Notes: a model not told the origin generated them from the sequence alone. A stretch of 64,000 bases of DNA from Oceanispirochaeta sp963676905 (GCA_963676905.2 CAXXVE010000001.1:248001-312000); one strand, 5' to 3'; shown: positions 8,361 through 16,856, counted from the first letter of the stretch. Numbers and translations are program-made.

Positions 8361-9011
8361 TTATCTGGGGACGGAGAAGGCGGAAAAAAAGATTGAAAAC
8401 ATTGTTCCGATGATATCTGTATCATTCAGGTTTGTTTTGCCGAATTGATGTTTTCTCTGAATATACAGTTTCTGCAGGGTGGACTGGATCATCACCAGAG
8501 TAGTATGTGCCAGTTCTCTGGGAGATTTGCCCAAGTCTCTGATCGATCCGTCTCTGGTTCCAAGAACAAAGACCTCTTCAATTTTATGAATGAGACGTTC
8601 AATGACTACCAGACACTCTGTGGCCTCTTCAGGAGGATCATCTCCTATCAGATTCAGATTGTCATCAAGAAGATGGGCAAAACTCAATTCATCATAATGC
8701 TCGCCGTAAAACTTCAGAAAGGCCTTATGAAGAGCACTCAGCTTCTCCATTCCATTTTCATGTGATTCTTCAATGGCTGAATCAATAACCCTTTCCATAT
8801 CCAAGTAGGACTCTTTCATAAGACTGTAGGAAATCTGCTCTTTACTGGTGAAGTAATGATAGATAGTCCTGCGGCTCAGTTCGGATTTCTCAGCAATATC
8901 CAGCATAGTGGTATTGGAATATCCTCTGTCTATAAAGAGTGAGTGAGCAGCATTCATAATGTCTTTTACCCGGAGAGAACGCTCTCTCTCCTTCCGTTCG
9001 GCAAGTCCCAT
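8361..9011 (-). CDS. TetR-family transcriptional regulator
   Basis: A 216-residue DNA-binding repressor. The N-terminal helix-turn-helix is typical: AHSLFIDRGYSNTTMLDIAE, then SRRTIYHYFTSKEQISYSLM. A variable all-helical ligand domain follows. It is divergent from the RND/LolA-like/barrel operon, with 188 bases between the starts. That gap holds promoters for both sides and two matching imperfect palindromes (9086-9102 and 9147-9163). I infer that it represses itself and the envelope operon, with its ligand probably a substrate of the exporter. Confidence 0.9.
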   Translation of the reverse strand: MGLAERKERERSLRVKDIMNAAHSLFIDRGYSNTTMLDIAEKSELSRRTIYHYFTSKEQISYSLMKESYLDMERVIDSAIEESHENGMEKLSALHKAFLKFYGEHYDELSFAHLLDDNLNLIGDDPPEEATECLVVIERLIHKIEEVFVLGTRDGSIRDLGKSPRELAHTTLVMIQSTLQKLYIQRKHQFGKTNLNDTDIIGTMFSIFFSAFSVPR

Positions 9012-9085
9012 CAGTTCACATTATGTCAGCTGGGAGGTCTTGTCAAGCAATATAAATCGAAATAAATACACACAAAGAATACTTT

Positions 9086-9102
9086 TTACACCCATCGTGC
9101 AT
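9086..9102. promoter_or_regulatory. Operator-like dyad 1 (tetR side)
   Basis: TTACAC-N5-GTGCAT, an imperfect inverted repeat of the form TTRCAC-N5-GTGYAW that recurs at 9147-9163. It overlaps a tetR promoter read on the minus strand (-35 TTGATT at 9113-9108, 17-base spacer, -10 TGTAAA at 9090-9085). Confidence 0.55.
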
Positions 9103-9119
9103 TTTGTAATCAAACAGTG

Positions 9120-9148
9120 TTGACTATTAAGGTGATCATTATTAAATT
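9120..9148 (+). promoter_or_regulatory. Promoter of the RND operon
   Basis: TTGACT (9120-9125), a 17-base spacer, then TAAATT (9143-9148). Its -10 box is overlapped by operator-like dyad 2. Confidence 0.65.
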
Positions 9149-9163
9149 GCACTTACGGTGTAA
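9147..9163. promoter_or_regulatory. Operator-like dyad 2 (RND operon side)
   Basis: TTGCAC-N5-GTGTAA. Read on the minus strand it matches site 1 as TTTACACC-N4-GTGCA, in inverted orientation. It lies on the end of the -10 box and the likely start of the operon, a standard position for repression. Confidence 0.55.
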
Positions 9164-9199
9164 ACAAAACATCCACTGTGTATTTCTAATGGAGATAGT

Positions 9200-11908
9200 A
9201 TGAAATCAATATTGAAAAAACCGAAACTCATTATTCTCATTACCCTGCTGCTTACTGCTGGAGCCGGAATTCTGGCCTCACGGATAGTTCTGGATAATGA
9301 TGTAAAAATTTTCTTTCCGGAAGATGATCCTTCCTACCTGAGAACCAAGGATCTGGACAAGACTTACGGCAGCCAGCTTCTGTATGACATAAGTATAACA
9401 ACGGAGAAAGAGAACATTCTTTCTAAAGATGTAATAACTATGATTTCCAAACTCACTGAAGAGTTTGAGAATCTTGAAGGAGTCCAATCTGTTACATCTT
9501 TAAGCAATACGGATTTCCCTGACGGCAGCGCTGAAGGCATGAGCGTATCGACAATTGTCCCTGAAGATTTTTCCGGTACTGCCGAAGAAATTGAAGAGAT
9601 CAGACGGCGTCTGCTGGACTGGCCTGAGATGTATGAGCGAGCGCTCTACTCCGATGATTTCCGGTCTACTCAAATGTCAGTTCAGATTGATGACGAGCTG
9701 AGTGCTGACGAGCAGTCTGTCCTATTCTATAAGGTTATGGACCTTATTGAGCCCTACAATGACTATCCTCTGACTTTCAGAATTGCCGGAGAACCTGTTA
9801 TAACTCAGAAGGGTAAGGAGTATATGTACTCTGATCTGATGCGTCTGATTCCCTTTATCACCATAATTCTTTTCCTCTGCCTTCTGATCTCTTTCAGAAG
9901 ACTCAGCGCAACCATCCTTCCTCTTATAACAGTACTGATCGCGACCATCTGGACAGTTGCGACAATGGCTCTGTTCAAGGTTAGTTTTACAATAATTTCA
10001 TCCTGTCTTCCGGTTCTGATTATTGCCGTAGGAAGTGCCTATGGTATTCATATAATCAACCATTTCTACCACTATATACAGACCAGTAAACTTGCCGGAC
10101 CCGAAGCGGTGGCTCAAAATATTGCCTCCTCCACCAAAGAAGTTCTTCTGCCCATTTTCCTTGCAGGATTCACAACTGTAGTTGGATTCCTTTCCATTGT
10201 CTCCAGTCCCATCGTTCCCTTGAAGGCATTCGGTATTTTTGCAGCCATAGGTACACTATATTCTCTGATCCTCTCGCTGACTCTGATCCCTGCCCTTCTC
10301 CTGCTCAGTGAGAAAAGAAAGGCCAAAAAAGTAATCAAGTCAAAGAATGTTGATGAGACAAGCGAGGATAAAGGATTTGTTCATGGCGTAATCAGCCTGA
10401 GTCAGGAAAACAAGGGCTGGACCGTAGCGGTTGTCATCCTGCTTATCGGCTTTTCAACCTGGGGGCTCTTCAGTCTCAATGTAGAGAGCTCTCTGATAAA
10501 ATACTTTCCTTACAACTCGACAATCAGAAGCGACAGCCGCTTTATCAGCGATAATTTTGCGGGTACAAATATTTTCAATATTGTAATTACAGCTCCCGAG
10601 GGAAAAGATCTCACAGATCCAGAGATTCTCAAAGAGATGGATGATCTTAAGGAACACCTGATGAGAACCTATCCTGAGGATGTGGGAAAAATCATATCCT
10701 TCAGTGACTTCATTAAAAGGATGAACCGGGTCATGAACTTCCCCATGGAAGAAGTAAGCTACGACGACAGCAGTGAAATCGAATCAGACAGTTTCTTCAG
10801 CGGATCCGATGATGGTATGGGAAGCTTTTTTGATGAGTCCGATGACGGCATGGGAAGCTTTTTTGACGAGTCTGAGAGCTATCTGGCCGCATCACCTCAA
10901 GCTGAGACTGTTTCCGCAGAACAGCCTGAATACACAGATCTCTCTACAACTATGACTTACAATGATCTGATCCTTCTGCTTCAGTCCAGCATTACTGAGG
11001 CGGGAACACGGAATATTGATGTTGATGAGATGATCGATAAGATCATGGCCAGTACAAACTACCGGGGAGCTGCATACAATGAGATTCCCTATGATCCTGC
11101 CAAATATCCTGTATCTGACAGAGAAGAGCTGAAGAATCTGATTTCACAGTATCTTCTTCTCTATTCGGGATCACTGGATGACTATACAAATGACCCCCTG
11201 ACACCGACTCAAACCAGAATGATGGTTCAGCTCAAAAGCCACAGTACCGGAAACACCGCCATAATCATCGATGAGATAAACAGATATGCTGAACACAATA
11301 TCAGCAGTGACTGGAGTATCCATAATGCAGGTATTGCAGAACTGGAACTGGCTCTGACTAACATGATTACAAAGTCCCAGGTAACCAGCCTTCTTCTTGC
11401 CCTGATCTCGGTATTCCTGATCATTGCAATCAGCTACCGATCTCTGGCTGCCGGTATTATAGGAATCATTCCCCTGGCCCTCTCAATCCTGGCAAACTTC
11501 GGACTCATGAGTCTGGCAAACATCAACCTTGATATGGTCACGGCCCTGATCTCCTCCATAGCCATCGGTATCGGAGTAGACTATACGGTCCACTTCCTGG
11601 CCAGGTACAAGATTGAACGGGCCATGAGTGATGATCTGAATCTGGTTACCAGAAACACCATTCTTTCCACAGGTAAGGGAATCATTATCAATGCGGTTTC
11701 CGTTGCTCTGGGATTCTCGGTACTGATACTTTCAAGATTTATTGTACTCAGATATATAGGATTTCTTACTGCGGTTATCATGATTACATCTAGCCTCTCC
11801 GCTTTGACCATCCTTCCCCTGATTCTTAATATCTTCAAACCTTCCTTTGTACTCCCGGCCAAGGCTGAAGAGGACACAGACAAGGACAGGAAGATTTCCA
11901 ACAGCTAA
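9200..11908 (+). CDS. RND/MMPL-family transporter
   Basis: A 902-residue inner-membrane exporter of the RND superfamily (MMPL/HpnN-like), presumably proton-driven. An N-terminal membrane helix (about 8-28) is followed by a periplasmic domain. A block of five to six helices (about 210-375) contains LIIAVGSAYGIHIINHFYH. A second membrane helix and periplasmic domain come next, then a second helix block (about 730-890) with SSIAIGIGVDYTVHFLARYK, the usual duplicated RND layout. The second periplasmic domain carries an 11-residue acidic tandem repeat at 536-557. GGAG precedes the ATG. It is first in an operon with a LolA-like protein and an outer-membrane barrel, so it probably moves a lipid or lipoprotein-like molecule outward rather than acting as a drug pump. 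Confidence 0.92.
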   Translation: MKSILKKPKLIILITLLLTAGAGILASRIVLDNDVKIFFPEDDPSYLRTKDLDKTYGSQLLYDISITTEKENILSKDVITMISKLTEEFENLEGVQSVTSLSNTDFPDGSAEGMSVSTIVPEDFSGTAEEIEEIRRRLLDWPEMYERALYSDDFRSTQMSVQIDDELSADEQSVLFYKVMDLIEPYNDYPLTFRIAGEPVITQKGKEYMYSDLMRLIPFITIILFLCLLISFRRLSATILPLITVLIATIWTVATMALFKVSFTIISSCLPVLIIAVGSAYGIHIINHFYHYIQTSKLAGPEAVAQNIASSTKEVLLPIFLAGFTTVVGFLSIVSSPIVPLKAFGIFAAIGTLYSLILSLTLIPALLLLSEKRKAKKVIKSKNVDETSEDKGFVHGVISLSQENKGWTVAVVILLIGFSTWGLFSLNVESSLIKYFPYNSTIRSDSRFISDNFAGTNIFNIVITAPEGKDLTDPEILKEMDDLKEHLMRTYPEDVGKIISFSDFIKRMNRVMNFPMEEVSYDDSSEIESDSFFSGSDDGMGSFFDESDDGMGSFFDESESYLAASPQAETVSAEQPEYTDLSTTMTYNDLILLLQSSITEAGTRNIDVDEMIDKIMASTNYRGAAYNEIPYDPAKYPVSDREELKNLISQYLLLYSGSLDDYTNDPLTPTQTRMMVQLKSHSTGNTAIIIDEINRYAEHNISSDWSIHNAGIAELELALTNMITKSQVTSLLLALISVFLIIAISYRSLAAGIIGIIPLALSILANFGLMSLANINLDMVTALISSIAIGIGVDYTVHFLARYKIERAMSDDLNLVTRNTILSTGKGIIINAVSVALGFSVLILSRFIVLRYIGFLTAVIMITSSLSALTILPLILNIFKPSFVLPAKAEEDTDKDRKISNS
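10805..10870 (+). repeat. In-frame 33-bp tandem repeat inside the RND gene
   Basis: Two direct copies (10805-10837 and 10838-10870) differ at three third-position bases. Each encodes SDDGMGSFFDE. A partial related segment (SDSFFSG) precedes them. The insert is acidic and phenylalanine-rich and sits in the second periplasmic domain. Confidence 0.9.
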
Positions 11909-11915
11909 TACTACG

Positions 11916-11932
11916 GCCCCCTGAGGGGGGGC
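11916..11932 (+). other. GC-rich intercistronic hairpin, RND/LolA-like junction
   Basis: GCCCCC-TGA-GGGGGG lies between the RND stop and the next gene's ribosome-binding site. It has no T-run and is therefore more likely an mRNA stability or processing element than a terminator. Confidence 0.45.
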
Positions 11933-11954
11933 TGATATTTCAAGGAGAATAAAA

Positions 11955-12734
11955 ATGATAAAGACAATGACAAGAACAGCAGTTCTGGCAGCATCGCTGC
12001 TCTTCGTTACCACCGGACTCTCTGCCCTCACAGGGACAGAGATCGCACAGGAAGCTCATGATGTTGAAACAGGAGATACAACCCACGCTGTTGTTCAAAT
12101 GGATCTGATCAGCAAAGACGGTGCCGTTGACAGCAGAATCATTGAAGAGTGGAGCATGACCGATGAGAATGACCTGACATCAACTGTTATGGTTTTTCAC
12201 CAGCCCGCATCTGTTGCCAATACAAGATTTCTCCAGGTAGAGAATAACGGAAGAGGCGATGACAAATGGATCTATCTTCCTGCTCTCAAGCGGGTTCGCC
12301 GGATCGCAGCATCCGACGGTGACAAGTCATTCATGGCAACCGATATGACATACGACGATATGGAGAGCAGAGAAGTTGAACAGGACAGCCATGATCTGAT
12401 GGGTGAAGACTCCTTTGGAGAGTGGGACTGCTACAAAGTAAAAGGCACAGCAGTCGATCCCGATGACTCACAGTATGCCTATAGAATCACCTGGTTTGAC
12501 AAGGCAACATTCGTACCCGTAAAGGTTGAAATGTACGATAAAAGGGGAGATCTCCTGAAAGTCATGGAAGTGAAAGATCTTCAGCAGGTAGATGGTTACT
12601 GGACTCCCATGGATGTGATGCTCAGCAATGTTCAGACTGAACATGCGACTCAGGTGAAAATGATGAAAATCGTTTACGATTCACCCCTCAACCCAAGACT
12701 GTTTACCACAAGCTTTCTTGAAAAAGGAAAATGA
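11955..12734 (+). CDS. LolA-like outer-membrane lipoprotein-sorting family protein
   Basis: A 259-residue periplasmic protein of the COG2834 'outer membrane lipoprotein-sorting protein' type, a LolA-like half-barrel that shields a lipid. The signal peptide is MIKTMTRTAVLAASLLFVTT...SALTG. The family pattern follows: strand-rich sequence with DKWIYLPALKRVRRIAA, a hallmark of this group, then FMATDMTYDDME, WDCYKVKG and a C-terminal YDSPLNPRLFTTSFLEKG. CAAGGAG precedes the ATG by eight bases. It lies 46 bases after the RND gene and 54 before the barrel gene. The family frequently pairs with an RND/MMPL gene. Here it probably ferries the RND substrate across the periplasm; the cargo is unknown. 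Confidence 0.88.
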   Translation: MIKTMTRTAVLAASLLFVTTGLSALTGTEIAQEAHDVETGDTTHAVVQMDLISKDGAVDSRIIEEWSMTDENDLTSTVMVFHQPASVANTRFLQVENNGRGDDKWIYLPALKRVRRIAASDGDKSFMATDMTYDDMESREVEQDSHDLMGEDSFGEWDCYKVKGTAVDPDDSQYAYRITWFDKATFVPVKVEMYDKRGDLLKVMEVKDLQQVDGYWTPMDVMLSNVQTEHATQVKMMKIVYDSPLNPRLFTTSFLEKGK

Positions 12735-12740
12735 TCTATC

Positions 12741-12761
12741 GGGCAGACACTATGTCTGCCC
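12741..12761 (+). other. Perfect intercistronic hairpin, LolA-like/barrel junction
   Basis: GGGCAGACA-CTA-TGTCTGCCC gives 9-bp perfect arms with a 3-base loop, seven bases after the LolA-like stop. It is followed by CATGAAAAC, with no T-run. It may protect the upstream message or set the ratio of the third gene. Confidence 0.6.
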
Positions 12762-12788
12762 CATGAAAACAGACAAGTGAGGAAATAA

Positions 12789-14219
12789 ATGAAAATCAAA
12801 AAACTTGCTCTTGCCGCACTGCTTGCTGCAGCGGCACAGTTCACATGGGCACAGGACTTCAGCTTTGATGACCTGATGGCCGATACCGGAATGGATTCCG
12901 GAACAGGAATTTCAGCTTCAGCCCTTTCAATAACTGGAACCGCAGAGCTCCCCGTCCGGCTCTATACAAATGATATAGACAAAAACTCCCTCTGGCTGGA
13001 AGACAGCAGCTTTACCCTGGGTCTGAAATATGAAACAGAAAAGGCTGATTTCATCGCCAACCTGAGACTGGATAAGAATGTCTTCACAGACCACTTCGAA
13101 GACCTCTTCGACGAGATGTATGCCACATACTACGCGACAGACAGTATCGACTTTTCACTGGGTTACCAGAAGGTTATCTGGGGTAAGGGAGACAAAGTCC
13201 ATGTGGTTGACCTGGTCAACCCCAATGACCTGACAGACTTCTATAACAAGGACTATCTGGACTGGAAACTTTCCCAGCTGATGGCCAAGATGGATGTCGG
13301 AATCGGTATGAACAGCAGACTGGAACTTGTCTTTGTTCCCACCTTTACACCTGATAGAGTCTCCACAGATGGTACCTGGGCCACATCCAAGGCAGCAGGA
13401 ATCATGGAACTGGCTACCACAGCTGTAACAAACAGTGCCGTGTCAGCATACAACTACTATGAAGCTGCCGGCAACGCAGCTTACGGTACCCTTGCCATGG
13501 CCGATATTGCCGATTCCTACAACGGCATTGAAGACTTTACAGGCAGTACAAGCTCCCTGAAGTACAGTCAGGCGGCAACCCGCTTTTCAACCAGTCTTGC
13601 GGGCCATGATCTTGGTTTTATCTACTACTACGGTTACCTCAGACAGCCCACTGTCTATGTCACCAGCGATCTGAGTACTCTGACCGTTGATGACCTGCAT
13701 ATGAACTATGACCGGGTACAGGTATTCGGAATGGAGTACGGTTCAGTCATCGGCGGATTCAACCTCAGAGGTGAGGCAGCCTATTATATGACGGATGACT
13801 TTGACGGTTCTGACGCAACAGTTGCCAATCCGAGCTTTCAGTATCTGGCCGGTTTCGACAGATCCCTACCTGTACACAATCTGAGCATCAATATTCAGGA
13901 TATGGGTAAACTGATTCTTATGAACAGTGATCTCAACATGGGCGATGTTGACTTCAACGCTAAAGATGAATATCTAAGCAACTACCTGATTATGCAGGTG
14001 AGTGACAGCTTCAACCATGAAAAGATTAAACCCGAGATCATCACATTTTTAAGTACAAATGATTGGGACGGTTTTGTCAGACCCAAAGTCGTCTGGGATA
14101 TAAACGGTAACTACTCACTGTCTCTGGCCGGAACCTTCTACTTCGGCGATGATGACACTGATTTCGGACAGTTCAGCGACAATGATTTCGTAGAGCTCAA
14201 GGCAACCTATAGTTTTTAA
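12789..14219 (+). CDS. Outer-membrane beta-barrel, DUF1302-like
   Basis: A 476-residue exported barrel. The signal peptide is MKIKKLALAALLAAAAQFTWAQD. The rest is strand-rich and aromatic: YYATDSIDFSLGYQKVIWGKGD, then VHVVDLVNPNDLTDFYNKDY. That stretch resembles the conserved 'GxQxVxWG...D.xxPxD' region of DUF1302-type barrels. It ends NDFVELKATYSF, with a C-terminal Phe typical of outer-membrane insertion. GAGG precedes the ATG. As the last gene of the operon it would be the outer-membrane receiver for a substrate passed on by the LolA-like carrier. The barrel assignment is firm; the specific family is a judgement by eye. Confidence 0.8.
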   Translation: MKIKKLALAALLAAAAQFTWAQDFSFDDLMADTGMDSGTGISASALSITGTAELPVRLYTNDIDKNSLWLEDSSFTLGLKYETEKADFIANLRLDKNVFTDHFEDLFDEMYATYYATDSIDFSLGYQKVIWGKGDKVHVVDLVNPNDLTDFYNKDYLDWKLSQLMAKMDVGIGMNSRLELVFVPTFTPDRVSTDGTWATSKAAGIMELATTAVTNSAVSAYNYYEAAGNAAYGTLAMADIADSYNGIEDFTGSTSSLKYSQAATRFSTSLAGHDLGFIYYYGYLRQPTVYVTSDLSTLTVDDLHMNYDRVQVFGMEYGSVIGGFNLRGEAAYYMTDDFDGSDATVANPSFQYLAGFDRSLPVHNLSINIQDMGKLILMNSDLNMGDVDFNAKDEYLSNYLIMQVSDSFNHEKIKPEIITFLSTNDWDGFVRPKVVWDINGNYSLSLAGTFYFGDDDTDFGQFSDNDFVELKATYSF

Positions 14220-14291
14220 CTATGTAATTTATACAAACAATGTTTCTGAAACATTTATGATATCAGCAGAGTCTTCAGAACCATGAAACTT

Positions 14292-14325
14292 CATCCGCCG
14301 GGGATTCCCCGGCGGATGTTTTTTT
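14292..14325. terminator. Strong terminator at the end of the RND operon
   Basis: CATCCGCCGGGG-ATT-CCCCGGCGGATG, a 12-bp GC-rich stem followed by seven T on the plus strand. It lies between the barrel gene and convergent ybaK and could serve both. Confidence 0.92.
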
Positions 14326-14361
14326 GCTCCTTTACCCTGCAGAAGAGACAGGCAGAGATCT

Positions 14362-14829
14362 TTAAACAAGATCGGCCGTCAGAGCTCCGACGGCGTCGAT
14401 CAGATCATTGGGTCTGATACAGATCTGAAGTCCCCGTACACCGGCACTGACATAGATCGTATCGTAGAGTTCACAACTCTCATCGATGTAGGCTGGATAA
14501 CTCTTCTTCATCCCCACAGGAGAACACCCTCCCCTGATGTATCCTGTGAGAGAGAGGATCTCCTTCACTGGAATCAAGTCCGCTTTTTTTACACCTGCCG
14601 CTGCTGCGGCCTTCTTCAAGTTCAGTTCACAGGCTCCCGGAACCACACAGACAAAGATCTCACCCGAGGAGGCTCTCAGAACCAGGGTCTTGAAGACCTG
14701 ATCAATTTCGATACCAGCCTTGGATGCAACGGCTGCGGCGCTGAGATCGGATTCATCCACCTCATATTCAGTCAGAGAGAAGGGAGTGCGGCGGCTCTCC
14801 AGAAGCCTGACGGCATTGGTTTTACTCAT
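14362..14829 (-). CDS. ybaK: YbaK-type Cys-tRNA(Pro)/aminoacyl-tRNA deacylase
   Basis: A 155-residue cytoplasmic editing enzyme that hydrolyses Cys mischarged on tRNA-Pro in the characterised members. The family signature VFKTLVLRASSGEIFVCVVP includes the conserved lysine. GYIRGGCSPVGMKKSYPAYID and the C-terminal SAGVRGLQICIRPNDLI also match YbaK/EbsC proteins of the same length. It stands alone, divergent from an EamA transporter gene. Substrate preference cannot be told from sequence. Confidence 0.93.
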   Translation of the reverse strand: MSKTNAVRLLESRRTPFSLTEYEVDESDLSAAAVASKAGIEIDQVFKTLVLRASSGEIFVCVVPGACELNLKKAAAAAGVKKADLIPVKEILSLTGYIRGGCSPVGMKKSYPAYIDESCELYDTIYVSAGVRGLQICIRPNDLIDAVGALTADLV

Positions 14830-14985
14830 ATCCCCTGATCATATATCCTGAACTTGAAAATGGGAACGCGGAAAGGGCTCAATTCTGAACGGGAGGGGGA
14901 GCCGTTCAGCCATTGATGCATAGAGCCTGAAAAAGTTATAGTTCAGCACCGGAAGCGGAAGTTTCTGAAGTACGGGGAGCGGTAA

Positions 14986-15891
14986 ATGACAGACGGAAAG
15001 ACAATGACTTCAAAGGCAATCGGACTGATGCTGCTTTCATCCCTGTTCTTTGCGTTTATGTCCATATTTGTAAAACAGGCGGGGGATCTGCCATCCATGG
15101 AGAAGGCCTTCTTCCGGAACCTGATAAGCCTCATCATAGCCTTTTCAATGCTCAAAGCCAGAAGACAGCCTCTCTGGGGAAAGAAAGAGAACAGAAAGAT
15201 GCTCATCCTCCGGGGACTCACAGGATCTCTTGGAATTCTCTTCTACTTCTACAGCATCGACCATCTGATTCTTGCAGACTCCTCCATGCTGAACAAACTG
15301 AGTCCCTTCTTTGTGATTATCTTTGCACGGATTATTCTGAAAAACCCTATCCGGTCCTGGCAGGTCACAGCCCTTGTCATCGCCATGACGGGTTCGGCCT
15401 TTATTATAAAACCAGGTTTTGACTTCACATCCTCTCTGCCCGCGATTTCAGGAATGATGTCAGCCCTCACCGCCGGTCTGGCCTACACAATGGTCAGTTA
15501 CCTTGGAAACAGGGAGAACAGCTTTACAATTGTTTTTTACTTTTCACTGATCTCAACCCTGATCTGCCTGCCGGTGTTCTTCTCCAATGCCGTTATGCCT
15601 GAGCCTCTTCAGCTTCTCTTTCTGCTTGGAGCCGGCACCTGTGCCGCAGGGGGTCAGTTTCTGCTGACAGCCGCCTACCGCTTCGCTCCTGCAGGAGAGG
15701 TCTCCATCTACCAATACTCACAGATCGGCTTTGCCAGTGTTCTGGGGCTGCTGTTTCTGGATGAGATCCCCGATATTCTGAGCCTTGCGGGATATGTGCT
15801 GATTTTCGGAGCCGGGTATCTCGTTTACAGGAAAGGCAGGGCAGGCAGAGTGGAAAAAGAGGCGGTAGCAGCGGAGCGGACCAGATCCTGA
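14986..15891 (+). CDS. EamA/DMT-superfamily permease
   Basis: A 301-residue inner-membrane protein with about ten hydrophobic helices in two homologous halves (EamA repeat). Family features are SMEKAFFRNLISLIIAFSML in the first half, and 'EVSIYQYSQIGFASVLGLLFLDE' features in the second, including the conserved Glu in FLDEIPD. GGGGAG precedes the ATG, with a further in-frame ATG six codons in. Members export amino acids, nucleotides or other metabolites; the substrate is unknown here. It is convergent with the LDH-like gene, 12 bases apart. Confidence 0.88.
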   Translation: MTDGKTMTSKAIGLMLLSSLFFAFMSIFVKQAGDLPSMEKAFFRNLISLIIAFSMLKARRQPLWGKKENRKMLILRGLTGSLGILFYFYSIDHLILADSSMLNKLSPFFVIIFARIILKNPIRSWQVTALVIAMTGSAFIIKPGFDFTSSLPAISGMMSALTAGLAYTMVSYLGNRENSFTIVFYFSLISTLICLPVFFSNAVMPEPLQLLFLLGAGTCAAGGQFLLTAAYRFAPAGEVSIYQYSQIGFASVLGLLFLDEIPDILSLAGYVLIFGAGYLVYRKGRAGRVEKEAVAAERTRS

Positions 15892-15903
15892 TCCGCCTGA
15901 ATA

Positions 15904-16839
15904 TCAGAGGTCAAGCACAGGCACATGGGAACGCATAGTCTCTGCAATCGCCCTGAGCTTTGACATCTCCTCGTCATCAAAAGGATGAACAAGAATCCGC
16001 TCAACACCGTTCTTGCCGATTACGGCGGGAACGCTCAGCACAACATCCTCGATGCCGTACTCTCCCTGCACCATAACTCCAACGGGCAGAATAGAGCGCT
16101 CATTGATGGAAATAGCCTGGATGATTCTGAACACACTGGCTGAGATTCCGTGGGTGGTATTCATCTTGCGGCGGAATATCTCCAGCCCCGCCTGTTTCAC
16201 CGACTCCAGAAGTTCATCGGGGTCAACCCTGTCTAGAGTGTTGGCATCGCAGTAGTAGTCGGCGGGCTGCCCGGCGATGCTTACAAGACTCATGGGAATA
16301 AAACAGAGGCTTCCATGCTCACCCAGAACATAGCCGAAAATATTCTTGGGGTCCAGATTGACACGTCTTGCCACAATGGACATCAACCGGGCCGTATCGA
16401 CAACGCAGCCCGAACTGATGACCCGGGAAGGACCGTAGCCTGTATGTTTGATTATGCAGTGGGCCACAATATCACAGGGGTTTGTAACAACTATGATGAC
16501 TGCATTCGGCGCATGGGGATGAACCTGTCTCATAATATCAACACCGATTTTACCGTTGATCCCGTTCAGCTCCATCCGGCTCTGTCCGACCTTGATCTGG
16601 GCACCAGCTGTAAGGACAATGATATCTGAGTCGGCGAAATCGGAATAATCCTCACCCACGGTTATCTTTGTATGCTTTGAGAATGTAAGGGATTCGGTAT
16701 GGATAAAGTCCCATGCCTCCCCTTCGGCCTTCTCTCTATTAATATCAAATATCATCAGCTCCCTCAGGCTTCCCAGGGTGAGCAGATAGCTGCAGACACC
16801 GACGCCTACGCTGCCGGCGCCGATTACGGATATCTTCAT
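15904..16839 (-). CDS. L-lactate dehydrogenase-family 2-hydroxyacid dehydrogenase, unusual specificity residue
   Basis: A 311-residue NAD-dependent oxidoreductase of the LDH/MDH fold. The Rossmann motif is GAGSVGVGVC (residues 7-16). Catalytic residues expected of the family are present: Arg88 in the mobile loop (GQSRMEL), Asp148 and Arg151 (VVDTAR), and His175 (GEHGS). The position equivalent to canonical residue 102, Gln in LDH and Arg in MDH, is Ile82 (AGAQIKVGQSR). The loop Glu is also Gln, and the Asp after GEHG is missing. Substrate may therefore be a bulkier or more hydrophobic 2-oxo acid. GGAGG lies five bases before the chosen ATG. Confidence 0.88.
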   Translation of the reverse strand: MKISVIGAGSVGVGVCSYLLTLGSLRELMIFDINREKAEGEAWDFIHTESLTFSKHTKITVGEDYSDFADSDIIVLTAGAQIKVGQSRMELNGINGKIGVDIMRQVHPHAPNAVIIVVTNPCDIVAHCIIKHTGYGPSRVISSGCVVDTARLMSIVARRVNLDPKNIFGYVLGEHGSLCFIPMSLVSIAGQPADYYCDANTLDRVDPDELLESVKQAGLEIFRRKMNTTHGISASVFRIIQAISINERSILPVGVMVQGEYGIEDVVLSVPAVIGKNGVERILVHPFDDEEMSKLRAIAETMRSHVPVLDL

Positions 16840-16856
16840 GTAAACCTCCAAATTAC

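Noticed and set aside
10805..10870. Tandem repeat considered as a CRISPR or mobile-element signature
   Set aside because: It is in frame inside an RND gene, has only two contiguous units and no spacers. No cas, transposase or integrase gene is visible in the window.
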